A stretch of DNA of 64,000 nt from Pseudoxanthomonas sp. PXM02 (GTDB lineage Bacteria; Pseudomonadota; Gammaproteobacteria; Xanthomonadales; Xanthomonadaceae), in NCBI RefSeq assembly GCF_014851805.1, contig NZ_JACVAK010000002.1, positions 62,001 through 126,000 on the forward strand, in the 5' to 3' direction. Shown piece by piece: positions 7,658 through 16,798 of this stretch (the stretch's first letter is position 1; each line of letters starts with the position of its first letter). A model generated the notes under the pieces. The model did no database searches, had not been told where the DNA came from, and saw only the letters and a list, made by a program, of their open reading frames with translations. The translations under genes and the position numbers were made by a program.

Positions 7658-9307
7658 ATGCGGGTGCTCTTCGCCACGGGAATGTCGGCCATGGCATGCA
7701 TCTTCTTTAGTCTTCCCCTACGGGCGGAGACGGTGGTGCAGGGAACCTTGCAACTGCAGTGGGCGGATCCGCCGCGCTCGTTGTCCGGCCGTGCGCAGGC
7801 AGCGCCACAGCTGGATGCGTGGCTGGACATGGGGCCTGGACAACGCGTGCCGTTGGACGTGACACAGGCCAAGCGCGCGGCAGGCGACCTGTATGCGCTC
7901 GCGAACCGACGCGTGGCGGTTTCCTATGCGACGCACGCAAACATCGCGGCCTCGTCGAAGGTCATGTCCGCGTCCGCCGCCACCGCCACGATCAGCGCGA
8001 TCGTGCCTACCGACCGTCTGCCGCAGCGCGCGAAGGCGACCGGGGCGGATGGACGTGTGATGGCCTCGGCGCCTGTACTCGGCGCTACGCGGTGGGTCAC
8101 CGTGATGTGCAAGTTCGCGGACATCGCTGCCGAACAGAAGCCGCGCAGCTATTTCCAGGCGCAGTACGGCAATGCACCGGGTCAACTGGGACACTACTGG
8201 TCCGAAGTATCCTACGGCCAGATCAACCTGGCCGGCAGTTCCGCGCATGGCTGGTACACGTTGCCCAAGCCGCGAGCGGCGTACCTGGCCGACGTGAACG
8301 GAAAGCAGAAGGCGCAACTTTCCGAGCTGTTCTCCGATTGTGCAGCGGCCGCCGATGCCGATGTCGACTTCAGCGGTATCCAGGGTGTCAACCTGATGTT
8401 CAACGGCGAGTTGGACGGCAATGCCTGGGGCGGTGGTGCATGTACCACGCTCGATGGCATCTATACCTGCACGCGCGTGACGTGGAGCCCGCCGTGGTCG
8501 TTCGCCAATCTCGCCCCGCTCGCGCACGAAATGGGGCATGGCTACGGCCTGCCGCACTCCAATAACTCCGATGGAGACAGCGACACGTACGACAATCCGT
8601 GGGACGTGATGAGCGACGCGTGGCGGAACGCCACCAGCGATGCAACCTACGGACTGCTTCCGAAGCATCCGAACATGTATCAGCGCGAGCGACTCGGCTG
8701 GTTGCCCGCTTCACGCAAGCGCGTGATCGCGGCGGACAACCGCGCGACGCACGAGATCGTGCTGGATGCCGGCAGCGTTCTGAAAACGGCCAACACACAG
8801 CTGGTGGTGCTGGCCCTTCCTGCGCAACCCGACCCTTACAAGACCGTCATCTATACGTTGGAGGCGCGCCGCCGGACAGGCACCTACGAAGCCAATCTTG
8901 CTGGTGACGCGGTGATCATCCACAAGCTGGAGGACTATGGGATCGCTTACAGCGTGGATCGTGATACACCTCCGGCCACGCTCTCGAGCAACGAAGGTTC
9001 GATGCTGAAAGTTGGCGGTCGGTGGAATACGCCCGATGAACTGCACTGGGTCGAAGTGGTATCGGCGACGGCGCAGGGCTTCGTTGTGCGGATCGGGCCG
9101 CGGCCTCGCTCCATGAGTTCACCCGCGCCGGCACTGGAGCGGCCTGCGAACGTGGTGGCGTCTTCGTCGCCCGCGCCGCGGCCATCGACACCGGCTCGTC
9201 CGGTAGCCACTGCCAGCGTCACTGTGGAGCGCAAACGAACCTGCGACGTCTTGCCGTCGATGCTGAGGCTGTCCTCCATTTGTGCGCTGCTGGATCCGGA
9301 GCGGTGA
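7658..9307 (+). CDS. Secreted metzincin zinc metalloprotease, array copy 2
   Basis: 549 residues from ATG 7658. The N-terminus MRVLFATGMSAMACIFF...LPLRA is a credible signal peptide, but GGGAG sits only one base before this ATG. GTG 7664 and ATG 7607 are alternatives. The domain order matches copy 1: VQGTLQLQW, AAGDLYALANRRVAVSYA, TRWVTVMCKF, then HEMGHGYGLPH (His290, Glu291, His294, His300), an Asp-rich loop NNSDGDSDTYDNPWD and Met-turn DVMSD. The tail ends with Cys-x12-Cys followed by ALLDPER. Cysteines in MCKF, FSDC and the GAC...TC segment are shared by all copies and suggest disulfides in an exported protein. Confidence 0.85.
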   Translation: MRVLFATGMSAMACIFFSLPLRAETVVQGTLQLQWADPPRSLSGRAQAAPQLDAWLDMGPGQRVPLDVTQAKRAAGDLYALANRRVAVSYATHANIAASSKVMSASAATATISAIVPTDRLPQRAKATGADGRVMASAPVLGATRWVTVMCKFADIAAEQKPRSYFQAQYGNAPGQLGHYWSEVSYGQINLAGSSAHGWYTLPKPRAAYLADVNGKQKAQLSELFSDCAAAADADVDFSGIQGVNLMFNGELDGNAWGGGACTTLDGIYTCTRVTWSPPWSFANLAPLAHEMGHGYGLPHSNNSDGDSDTYDNPWDVMSDAWRNATSDATYGLLPKHPNMYQRERLGWLPASRKRVIAADNRATHEIVLDAGSVLKTANTQLVVLALPAQPDPYKTVIYTLEARRRTGTYEANLAGDAVIIHKLEDYGIAYSVDRDTPPATLSSNEGSMLKVGGRWNTPDELHWVEVVSATAQGFVVRIGPRPRSMSSPAPALERPANVVASSSPAPRPSTPARPVATASVTVERKRTCDVLPSMLRLSSICALLDPER

Positions 9308-9562
9308 GCGCGCTCCAGTGCGAACGACCGCACAGCTGGAACTGCAGATGTAATCGCATTCCTGCGTGACGTTGCGACGAAGGCCGCGCTCGGCTGGAGC
9401 CTCGTTCGCCGTTGCGGAATGCGCAATGCGGCGCAAGCGAATGCGGACACGCATTCCAGAATCGAAAAGTCGTTCTCGGATGCTCTGATTCGCTTGCCGG
9501 GTTGAGCGTCACTTGGCGATGTCCCGGGTGTCGCGCGAATCTGCGCATGCTCGGAGCGCCTC

Positions 9563-11236
9563 ATGGTTTCAGGGAAGTCGTTCGCATCCTCCGTGGTTGC
9601 GCGGTCATGTGTGTTGCTGGTGGGCATCGCTTGCTGCGTGGTGACGTTCGACGCACGCGCGGACGACATCGTGCAGGGCGTACTGCAACTGCGGTGGGGT
9701 GACACACCTAGGACGCATGATCAACGCGTGCAGGTACAGTTCGAGGCATGGCTCGATGTGGGTCCCGGCCTGCGCCACCGCCTGGACGTCGCACAGGCCA
9801 GGAACGCTGCGGGCGACCTGTATGCATTGTCGAACCGCCGCGTAGCTGTGTCCTACGCTACGCGCGCGAAGGCCGTGTCAGGCAAGGCAGCGTCCTCATC
9901 GGCGGCGACGCCCGTCATCACTGCCATCGTTGCGGCGGATCGCGTCCCGACGCGCGCGATGGCAGTGGGTACGGACGGCCGTGTGATGGCGTCCGCACCG
10001 ATGATCGGCAGCACCCGTTGGATCACGTTGATGTGCAAGTTTTCCGACGTCACTACTGAACAGAAGCCGCGCGCCTATTTCCAGTCCCAGTACGGCAATG
10101 CACCGGGACAGCTCGGCCACTACTGGTCCGAGGTGTCCTACGGCGCCATCACGCTGGAAGGAAGCAGTGCGCATGGCTGGTACACGCTGCCGAAGCCGAG
10201 GTCTTCCTACGTCGCCATGACGGACGGTCGACAGAAAGTCGACCTGTCCAGACTGTTCGCCGACTGCACGGCGCAGGCTGAAGCCGACGTCGACTTCGGT
10301 GGGGTGCAGGGCATCAACCTGATGTTCAATGCCGAACTCGATGGTCGCGCATGGGGCGGTGGCGCCTGCGCCTTGCTGGATGGCAGTCACACCTGCACGC
10401 GCGCGACGTGGAATCCGCCCTGGTCCTTCAGCAATCTGGCGCCGCTCGCGCACGAGATGGGCCACGGCTATGGCCTGCCGCACTCGGATAATTCGGATGG
10501 CGATGACGACACCTACGACAATCCATGGGACTTGATGAGCGATGCATGGCGCCGGGCCGTGACCGATCTCGGTCATGGCTTGCTTCCGAAGCATTTGAAC
10601 ATGTATCAGCGCGAGCGTCTGGGATGGGTGGCCACTGGCCGCAAGCGCGTCGTCACCGCGGACAACCACGAGACGCATGAAGTGAGGCTCGACATCGCGA
10701 GCCTGCGTGGTGGCAGCGGCGTACAGATGCTTGTGCTCGCCATGCCCGCGCAACCCGACCCGTACAGGACCGCCATTTACGTCCTGGAGGCGCGTCGTCG
10801 CCAGGGTGTGTACGAGACTGCGTTGGCGGGCGATGCAGTGATCATCCATCGGATCGAGGACGGAGGGATCGCGCGCAGCGTGGATGCCGACGCACCGCCG
10901 GCCACACTGTCCGGTAACGAAGGTTCGATGTTGAAGGTCGGCGAGCAGTGGAGCACGCCCGACGGGCGCCACTGGGTCCAGGTGCATTCGGAAACAGCGG
11001 AGGGCTTCGTGGTACGCGTAGGATCGCGTCCGCGTGCGATGAGTGCGCCGACGCCCGCGTTGTTGCGAAGCGATGCGCCAACGCAGATGCAGTTGGCCGC
11101 GACGAAGACACCCTCGTCGCCGCCTTCGTCCGCCACGTTGCATCGGGCGAGACCCTCGTCGCCGCGATCGCGTGGGTGTGAGGCCATGCCGCGCGTGCTG
11201 CGACTGCCAGCTGTGTGTGCACTGCTGTCGCGTTGA
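9563..11236 (+). CDS. Secreted metzincin zinc metalloprotease, array copy 3
   Basis: 557 residues; ATG 9563 has GGAG at about 9552-9555. The signal peptide ends near FDARA. The catalytic signature HEMGHGYGLPH starts at residue 297, followed by DNSDGDDDTYDNPWD and Met-turn DLMSD. By eye it is closest to copy 2 across the catalytic region (EQKPRAYFQSQYGNAPGQ, then LGHYWSEVSYG). The Pro/Ser-rich tail ends Cys-x12-Cys-ALLSR. The 255-bp gap before it shows no clear terminator or promoter, so co-transcription with copy 2 is possible but not shown. Confidence 0.85.
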   Translation: MVSGKSFASSVVARSCVLLVGIACCVVTFDARADDIVQGVLQLRWGDTPRTHDQRVQVQFEAWLDVGPGLRHRLDVAQARNAAGDLYALSNRRVAVSYATRAKAVSGKAASSSAATPVITAIVAADRVPTRAMAVGTDGRVMASAPMIGSTRWITLMCKFSDVTTEQKPRAYFQSQYGNAPGQLGHYWSEVSYGAITLEGSSAHGWYTLPKPRSSYVAMTDGRQKVDLSRLFADCTAQAEADVDFGGVQGINLMFNAELDGRAWGGGACALLDGSHTCTRATWNPPWSFSNLAPLAHEMGHGYGLPHSDNSDGDDDTYDNPWDLMSDAWRRAVTDLGHGLLPKHLNMYQRERLGWVATGRKRVVTADNHETHEVRLDIASLRGGSGVQMLVLAMPAQPDPYRTAIYVLEARRRQGVYETALAGDAVIIHRIEDGGIARSVDADAPPATLSGNEGSMLKVGEQWSTPDGRHWVQVHSETAEGFVVRVGSRPRAMSAPTPALLRSDAPTQMQLAATKTPSSPPSSATLHRARPSSPRSRGCEAMPRVLRLPAVCALLSR

Positions 11237-11404
11237 CGGGTCTGGGAGCGGGCGTGGCTTGGTCAACAGGCGACGCCCGGAGTGTGCGCTTCGCCACGGA
11301 ATGCGCGGAGAGCCGTGGAGATCGCCCGTCTCTGTTTCCTCCTCAAGCCCCTTACCGCGATGAGTCGTGTGTCGTGCACGTGATGTCACGACGGGGAGGC
11401 CGAC

Positions 11405-13039
11405 GTGGAATCGCAACGGGAAGCAGGAAGAAAATTCATCCGCCATGCACGCCTGTGCGCCGTGCTGCTGGCCGGGGCTTGCCTGCTGCCGCAGGCAAGG
11501 GCGGATGGCCCGGTGCAGGGTACGTTGCAACTCCGTTGGGGAGATGCGCGCCCTGCAACGAACGGCCACGCACCGACACCCTCGTTGCTGGAAGCGTGGC
11601 TGGATCAGGGGCCGGGCCTGCGCCATCGGCTGGACGTGGCCGAGGCCATGCGGGCAGCCGGTGATCTTTCCGCCTTGTCGAACCGGCGTGTCGCCGTGTC
11701 GTACGGCGCGCGTAGGAACGCGGGAGCGGGACCATCAATCGAAACCATTGTTCCCGCCGGTCGACTGCCGTCGCGTGCTGTCGCGCAGGAGGCTGGTGGC
11801 CGCATCGCGATGGCGGCACCGATGATCGGCAACACCCGCTGGGTCACGGTGATGTGCAAGTTTGCTGACGTAACGGCTGAGCCAAGGCCGCGCGCCTTCT
11901 TCCAGGCACAGTACGGCGAGGCGCCGGGGCAGTTGGGTCACTATTGGTCGGAAGTGTCCTACGGCGCCATCACGCTGGCGGGCAGCACCGCGCATGGGTG
12001 GTACACGCTGCCCGCACCCCGCGCCGACTACATCACGAGCGCCAGCGGACGCCCGCGCGCGGATCTGTCGCGACTGTTCAGCGACTGCACCGCGCAGGCC
12101 GACGCGGAGGTCGATTTCCGCAACGTGCAGGGCATCAACCTGGTGTTCAACGGCGAACTCGACGGTCGCGCGTGGGGCGGTGGTGCCTGCGCGGTTCTGG
12201 ACGGTGCCCATGCCTGCACGCGCGCGACCTGGAGTCCGCCGTGGGGCTCGGACAACGTGGCCAGCCTGGCGCACGAGATGGGGCACGGCTACGGACTGCC
12301 GCATGCGGACAACTCGGACGGCGATGCCGATCCCCACGACAATCCGTGGGACCTGATGAGCGATGCCTGGCGCCATGCGGGCAGCGACCCGGTGCTGGGA
12401 CTGTTGCCCAAGCACCTCAACATGCATCACCGCGACCGCCTGGGCTGGATATCCCCGGCACGCAAAGTCGTCGTGCCCGCCGACAACAATGCGGTTCACG
12501 AGATCGTGCTGGACGCGGGCAGCGTGCTGCAGTCACGCCATGTCCAACTGGTGGTGCTGGCGGGAGAGGCACAGCCCGATCCTTACCGGACCGTGTCCTA
12601 CACCGTGGAAGCCCGGCGCCGCGGCGGCACCTACGAGGCAGGGCTGGCGGGCGATGCCGTGATCCTGCACCGGGTGGCGGAGAACGGCATTGCCTACAGT
12701 CTCGATACCGATCTGCCGCCCGCCGACCTGTCCGGCAATGAAGGCTCGATGTTGAAGGTGGGCGAGCAGTGGGGCACGCCGGATGGCAGGCACTGGGTCT
12801 CGGTCGTCGCATCCACATCCAGCGGCTTCCGGATACGGGTCGGGCCGCGGCCGCGCGTGATGAGCGCCCCGGTGCCCGCCCGCGAGGGCAGTCCCCCTGC
12901 GCGGGCGGCGAGTGCCGCAGAAGCGCGTCCGACAGATCGAGATGGGCCGACGGACAGGCGCCCGCGCGCCGCGCTCGCCTGCGGCAGGCTGACGCGTCGA
13001 TGGCAGGCCTTCGCAGCCTGCCTGCTGTTCGAGCGATGA
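11405..13039 (+). CDS. Secreted metzincin zinc metalloprotease, array copy 4
   Basis: 544 residues from GTG 11405, which has a strong GGGGAGG (11393-11399) five bases upstream. The signal peptide ends near PQARA. The zinc signature is HEMGHGYGLPH (His290, Glu291, His294, His300), with ADNSDGDADPHDNPWD and Met-turn DLMSD. All catalytic residues are retained. The variable tail ends Cys-x12-Cys-LLFER. The stop lies 37 bp before ubiE, so the array ends abruptly against a housekeeping gene. Confidence 0.85.
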   Translation: MESQREAGRKFIRHARLCAVLLAGACLLPQARADGPVQGTLQLRWGDARPATNGHAPTPSLLEAWLDQGPGLRHRLDVAEAMRAAGDLSALSNRRVAVSYGARRNAGAGPSIETIVPAGRLPSRAVAQEAGGRIAMAAPMIGNTRWVTVMCKFADVTAEPRPRAFFQAQYGEAPGQLGHYWSEVSYGAITLAGSTAHGWYTLPAPRADYITSASGRPRADLSRLFSDCTAQADAEVDFRNVQGINLVFNGELDGRAWGGGACAVLDGAHACTRATWSPPWGSDNVASLAHEMGHGYGLPHADNSDGDADPHDNPWDLMSDAWRHAGSDPVLGLLPKHLNMHHRDRLGWISPARKVVVPADNNAVHEIVLDAGSVLQSRHVQLVVLAGEAQPDPYRTVSYTVEARRRGGTYEAGLAGDAVILHRVAENGIAYSLDTDLPPADLSGNEGSMLKVGEQWGTPDGRHWVSVVASTSSGFRIRVGPRPRVMSAPVPAREGSPPARAASAAEARPTDRDGPTDRRPRAALACGRLTRRWQAFAACLLFER

Positions 13040-13076
13040 GCGGACCTCGGCCGGCGGGTAGTGCGATAATCCGGCC

Positions 13077-13838
13077 ATGAGCGAATCCCCCTACGAACGC
13101 GGCACCACCCATTTCGGCTTCCGCGACGTCGCCGCCAAGGACAAGCAGAAGCTGGTCGGCGAGGTCTTCACCTCGGTGGCCGGCAAATACGACCTGATGA
13201 ACGACCTGATGAGCCTCGGCATCCATCGGGTCTGGAAGCGCTATTTCGTGGGTACCTGCCAGGTGAAGCGCGGCGACCGTGTGCTCGACCTTGCGGGCGG
13301 CACCGGCGACATCGCCGCGCTGCTGAAGGACCGCGTGGGCGACACCGGCCAGATCGTGCTGGGCGACATCAACGCCGGCATGCTGTCGGTGGGCCGCGAC
13401 CGCATGACCGACCGCGGCGTGGTGCAGGGCCTGGAATACGTGCAGTGCAACGCCGAGGCGCTGCCGTTCCCGGACGCGAGTTTCGATCTGGTGACGATCG
13501 CCTTCGGCCTCCGCAATGTCACCGACAAGGAAGCCGCGCTGCGCGACATGTACCGCGTGTTGAAGGTCGGTGGCCAGGCGCGCGTGCTGGAGTTCTCCGA
13601 GGTCACCGTGGACTGGTTCAAGCCGGTCTACGACTTCCACTCCTTCAAGGTGCTGCCGAAGCTGGGCCAGCTGTTCGCCCAGGACGCCGGCAGCTACCAG
13701 TACCTGGCCGAGAGCATCCGCAAACACCCGCCGCAGGCCGAGCTGCAGGGCATGATGGATGCGGCCGGCTTTGCGCGGACCAGCTTCAAGAACCTGTCCG
13801 CCGGCATCGTCGCGATCCATACCGGCTACAAGGTCTGA
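13077..13838 (+). CDS. ubiE: Ubiquinone/menaquinone biosynthesis C-methyltransferase UbiE
   Basis: UbiE methylates the quinone ring using S-adenosylmethionine. The protein is 253 residues, normal for the family. It shows THFGFRDV near the N-terminus, the family block FTSVAGKYDLMNDLMSLGIH, SAM motif I DLAGGTGD, FGLRNVTDKEAALREM-type motif (here AALRDMYRVLKVGG), and the ending IVAIHTGYKV. It stands between the metalloprotease array and an M1 aminopeptidase with short gaps on both sides. Confidence 0.97.
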   Translation: MSESPYERGTTHFGFRDVAAKDKQKLVGEVFTSVAGKYDLMNDLMSLGIHRVWKRYFVGTCQVKRGDRVLDLAGGTGDIAALLKDRVGDTGQIVLGDINAGMLSVGRDRMTDRGVVQGLEYVQCNAEALPFPDASFDLVTIAFGLRNVTDKEAALRDMYRVLKVGGQARVLEFSEVTVDWFKPVYDFHSFKVLPKLGQLFAQDAGSYQYLAESIRKHPPQAELQGMMDAAGFARTSFKNLSAGIVAIHTGYKV

Positions 13839-13900
13839 GGGCGGCCGGGCCCCGGCGCGGTAAACTGGGCACTTCCCCCCGTAGCGCTGGAAGTCCCCTG

Positions 13901-15814
13901 ATGCGTTCTCTGGCTTTGCTGTTGTCCTGTGCCGCCGTGCTGGCGGCCGGTTGTTCCAAGGAACCCGAACCCGCCCCCGTGGCCGCCACGCCCAAGCCCG
14001 CCGTTGAAGCGCCCGTCGACCAGGACGAGCATTCCTACGCCGAACCGCGGAAGGTCGCCATCGACGACCTGGCGCTGGACATCGCGGTCGATTTCGACGC
14101 CAAGACCATCGGCGGCACCGCCACCTACACCCTCGACTGGAAGGACAAGGCCGCCACCCAGCTGGTACTGGACACGCGCGACCTGACCATCTCGAAGGTG
14201 GAGGGCGAGGCCAATGGCGCCTGGGCGCCGCTGCAGTACGCACTGGCCGCCAAAGACCCGGTGCTGGGCAGCAAGCTGACCATCGAGACGCCTGCCCGCA
14301 ACGCCAAGGTCAGGGTCACCTACACCAGCTCGCCGGAGGCCTCCGGCCTGCAGTGGCTGACGCCGGAGATGACCGAAGGCAAGCAACTGCCCTTCATGTT
14401 CAGCCAGTCGCAGCAGATCCATGCGCGCAGCTGGGTGCCGCTGCAGGACACGCCGCAGGTGCGCTACACCTACAGCGCGCACGTGACCTCGCGTCCGGAC
14501 GTGATGGTGCTGATGAGCGCCGACAACGATCCGGCCGCCGCGCGCGACGGCGACTACACGTTCAAGATGCCGCAGAAGATCCCGTCGTACCTGATGGCGA
14601 TTGCTGCCGGCGACCTGGTGTTCAAGCCTATCTCCGCGCGCAGCGGCGTGTGGGCCGAGCCGGCGATGGTCGATAGGGCCACCAAGGAGTTCGAAGACAC
14701 CGAGAAGATGATCGCCGCCACCGAGCAGCTATACGGCCCCTACCGCTGGGACCGCTACGACATGCTGGTGCTGCCGCCGTCGTTCCCGTACGGCGGCATG
14801 GAGAATCCGCGCCTGAGCTTCATCACGCCCACGGTCATCGTCGGCGACAAGACGCTGGTCTCGCTGATCGCGCACGAGCTGGCGCACAGCTGGTCGGGCA
14901 ACCTGGTGACCTTCTCCAGCGCCAAGCACGGCTGGTTGAACGAGGGGTTCACCAGCTATGTCGAGAACCGCATCGTCGAAGCGCTGTACGGCAAGGAGAC
15001 CTCCAGCATGGAGTACTCCATCGCCCGCAACAGCCTGAAGAAGGAAATCGGCACGATGCCGGAGGCGACCCAGTCGCTGGCGGTCAAGCCGGGCACGCAG
15101 CTGGATGCCGATGACGCGCTGAGCGCAGTGTCGTACGACAAGGGCGCGTGGTTCCTGCAGTTCCTGGAAGAGCGTTTCGGCCGGCAGGAGTTCGACGCCT
15201 TCCTGCGCGGCTACTTCGACCACTTCGCGTTCCAGAGCATCACCACCGAGCAGTTCCTCGACTACGCGAAGAAGAACCTGTTCGACAAGCATCCCAACCT
15301 GGTCACCGACGCCGAGATCCAGGCATGGGTATATGGCACGGGCATCCCGGCCAACGCGCCGCAGGTGCAGTCGCGTGGCTTCTCCAATACCGACACCGCG
15401 CGCATCGCGTGGCAGGGCAGTGGCCAGCTGCCGAATCCGCAGCTGACCAGCGCCTGGGTGACCCAGCAGTGGGTGCATTTCCTGGAAGGCATGGGCCAGA
15501 CGCTGACGGTCGAGCAGCTCAAGCAGCTGGATGACGCCTACCACTTTACCGGCACCGCCAACGGCGAGATCGCGATGCGTTGGTATCCGCTGACCATCCG
15601 CAGCGGCTACGTGGAGGCGCGCCCGGAGATCGCCAAGTTCATCGAGCGCGTCGGCCGTCGCAAGCTGATCATGCCGATCTACGAGGAACTGGTGAAGACG
15701 CCGGAAGGCCTGGCGCTGGCGAAGGAAAGCTTCGCGCGTGCCAAGCCGGGCTATCACCCGATCACGACCGGTTCGGTCGAAGCGCTGCTCGCGAAGGCGC
15801 CGGCAGGCCCTTAA
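13901..15814 (+). CDS. M1 family aminopeptidase lipoprotein (LTA4 hydrolase-like)
   Basis: 637 residues from ATG 13901 (GGAAG at 13889-13893). The N-terminus MRSLALLLSCAAVLAAGC has a lipobox ending at Cys18, so the enzyme is probably a lipoprotein, and Ser at +2 predicts the outer membrane. A proline/alanine linker follows. The catalytic domain has the exopeptidase motif GGMEN and the zinc motif HELAH-x18-E (His325, Glu326, His329, Glu348). The order of domains is that of leukotriene A4 hydrolase/aminopeptidase B relatives. Expected role is removal of N-terminal residues from peptides in the periplasm or cell surface. It overlaps nothing and is followed by a hydrolase gene four bases later. 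Confidence 0.92.
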   Translation: MRSLALLLSCAAVLAAGCSKEPEPAPVAATPKPAVEAPVDQDEHSYAEPRKVAIDDLALDIAVDFDAKTIGGTATYTLDWKDKAATQLVLDTRDLTISKVEGEANGAWAPLQYALAAKDPVLGSKLTIETPARNAKVRVTYTSSPEASGLQWLTPEMTEGKQLPFMFSQSQQIHARSWVPLQDTPQVRYTYSAHVTSRPDVMVLMSADNDPAAARDGDYTFKMPQKIPSYLMAIAAGDLVFKPISARSGVWAEPAMVDRATKEFEDTEKMIAATEQLYGPYRWDRYDMLVLPPSFPYGGMENPRLSFITPTVIVGDKTLVSLIAHELAHSWSGNLVTFSSAKHGWLNEGFTSYVENRIVEALYGKETSSMEYSIARNSLKKEIGTMPEATQSLAVKPGTQLDADDALSAVSYDKGAWFLQFLEERFGRQEFDAFLRGYFDHFAFQSITTEQFLDYAKKNLFDKHPNLVTDAEIQAWVYGTGIPANAPQVQSRGFSNTDTARIAWQGSGQLPNPQLTSAWVTQQWVHFLEGMGQTLTVEQLKQLDDAYHFTGTANGEIAMRWYPLTIRSGYVEARPEIAKFIERVGRRKLIMPIYEELVKTPEGLALAKESFARAKPGYHPITTGSVEALLAKAPAGP

Positions 15815-15817
15815 GGG

Positions 15818-16798
15818 ATGGCGTTGCGCCTCACCCGCACACGGACGGTCGCCCTGGTGGCGGCCGTTCTTGTTTGCGCGGCCGTGGCCGTATGGGCCTG
15901 GCGCGATCCGATGGCGCCGTTGCGCAACGGCATGGCGCTGCAGGGATGGTGGGCGGGGCTGGAGGAGCGGCGCATCGTCATCGACGACCATCGCTGGGCC
16001 TATGACGAACGCGAGACTCAGGATCCTGCGGCGCCGACGGTGGTGATGGTGCACGGCTTCACCGGCAGCAAGGAGAACTGGTATCCGCTGGCGGCGCGCC
16101 TGAGCGATCGCTATCGGCTGGTGATCCCGGACCTGCCCGGCTGGGGTGAAAGCCAGCGCATCGCGGGCGCCGACTATGGTTTCAAGGCGCAGGCGGCGAG
16201 GCTGGCGGAGTTCCTGCGCGCAATTCGTCACGACGGCAGTCCGATCGTGCTGCTGGGGCATTCGATGGGCGGCGGCATCGCCGCGATCACCGCCGCGGAG
16301 CACCCCGAACTGGTCGCACGTGTGGCCCTGATCGATGCGGCGGGCGTACGCTTCAACGACAACGCCTTCGGCATCGCGGTGCTGGCCGGTGAGAATCCGT
16401 TCGCCGTCCACGATGTCGAATCGCTGCAGCGCTACCTCGACACGGTCTTCCACGACCGTGCGGCGCAGCCGGCCATTCCGTGGCCCGCCTCGAAGGCGGT
16501 GATCGACTGGCGCATCGCGCAGGCGCCGTTCGAGCAGCAGGTGCTGGACCGCATCGGCCGCAGTGAAGAGCGGTTCCTGCCCGGTGAGCTGGCCGCGTCG
16601 ATCCGCCAGCCGGCCTTGCTGCTCTGGTGCAAGCAGGACCGCGTGATCGATGCCAGCGCGATGGCGCTGTATGCCGCGAAGATGCCGCAGGCGATCCAGG
16701 TTTCACTGGACGGTTGCGGCCACATGTCCATCATGGAAAAACCCGACGAGGTGGCGGCCGCGGTCGCCCAGTTGATCCAACAAGGCACACCCCGATGA
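15818..16798 (+). CDS. Membrane-anchored alpha/beta hydrolase
   Basis: 326 residues. One N-terminal hydrophobic segment (VALVAAVLVCAAVAVWAW) anchors or exports the protein. The hydrolase fold shows the oxyanion-hole block VMVHGFTGSKENW, PDLPGWGES, the nucleophile elbow GHSMGG with Ser149, a late Asp in LLWCKQDRVID, and the catalytic His in GCGHMSIMEKP. The lid region and general form recall monoacylglycerol lipase and MhpC-type hydrolases; the substrate cannot be read from the sequence. It overlaps the next gene by ATGA. Confidence 0.88.
   Translation: MALRLTRTRTVALVAAVLVCAAVAVWAWRDPMAPLRNGMALQGWWAGLEERRIVIDDHRWAYDERETQDPAAPTVVMVHGFTGSKENWYPLAARLSDRYRLVIPDLPGWGESQRIAGADYGFKAQAARLAEFLRAIRHDGSPIVLLGHSMGGGIAAITAAEHPELVARVALIDAAGVRFNDNAFGIAVLAGENPFAVHDVESLQRYLDTVFHDRAAQPAIPWPASKAVIDWRIAQAPFEQQVLDRIGRSEERFLPGELAASIRQPALLLWCKQDRVIDASAMALYAAKMPQAIQVSLDGCGHMSIMEKPDEVAAAVAQLIQQGTPR

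Noticed and set aside
12417..14243. A 608-codon minus-strand frame over the fourth protease and ubiE
   Set aside because: Antisense of two well supported genes, with Pro/Arg-rich sequence and no family features.
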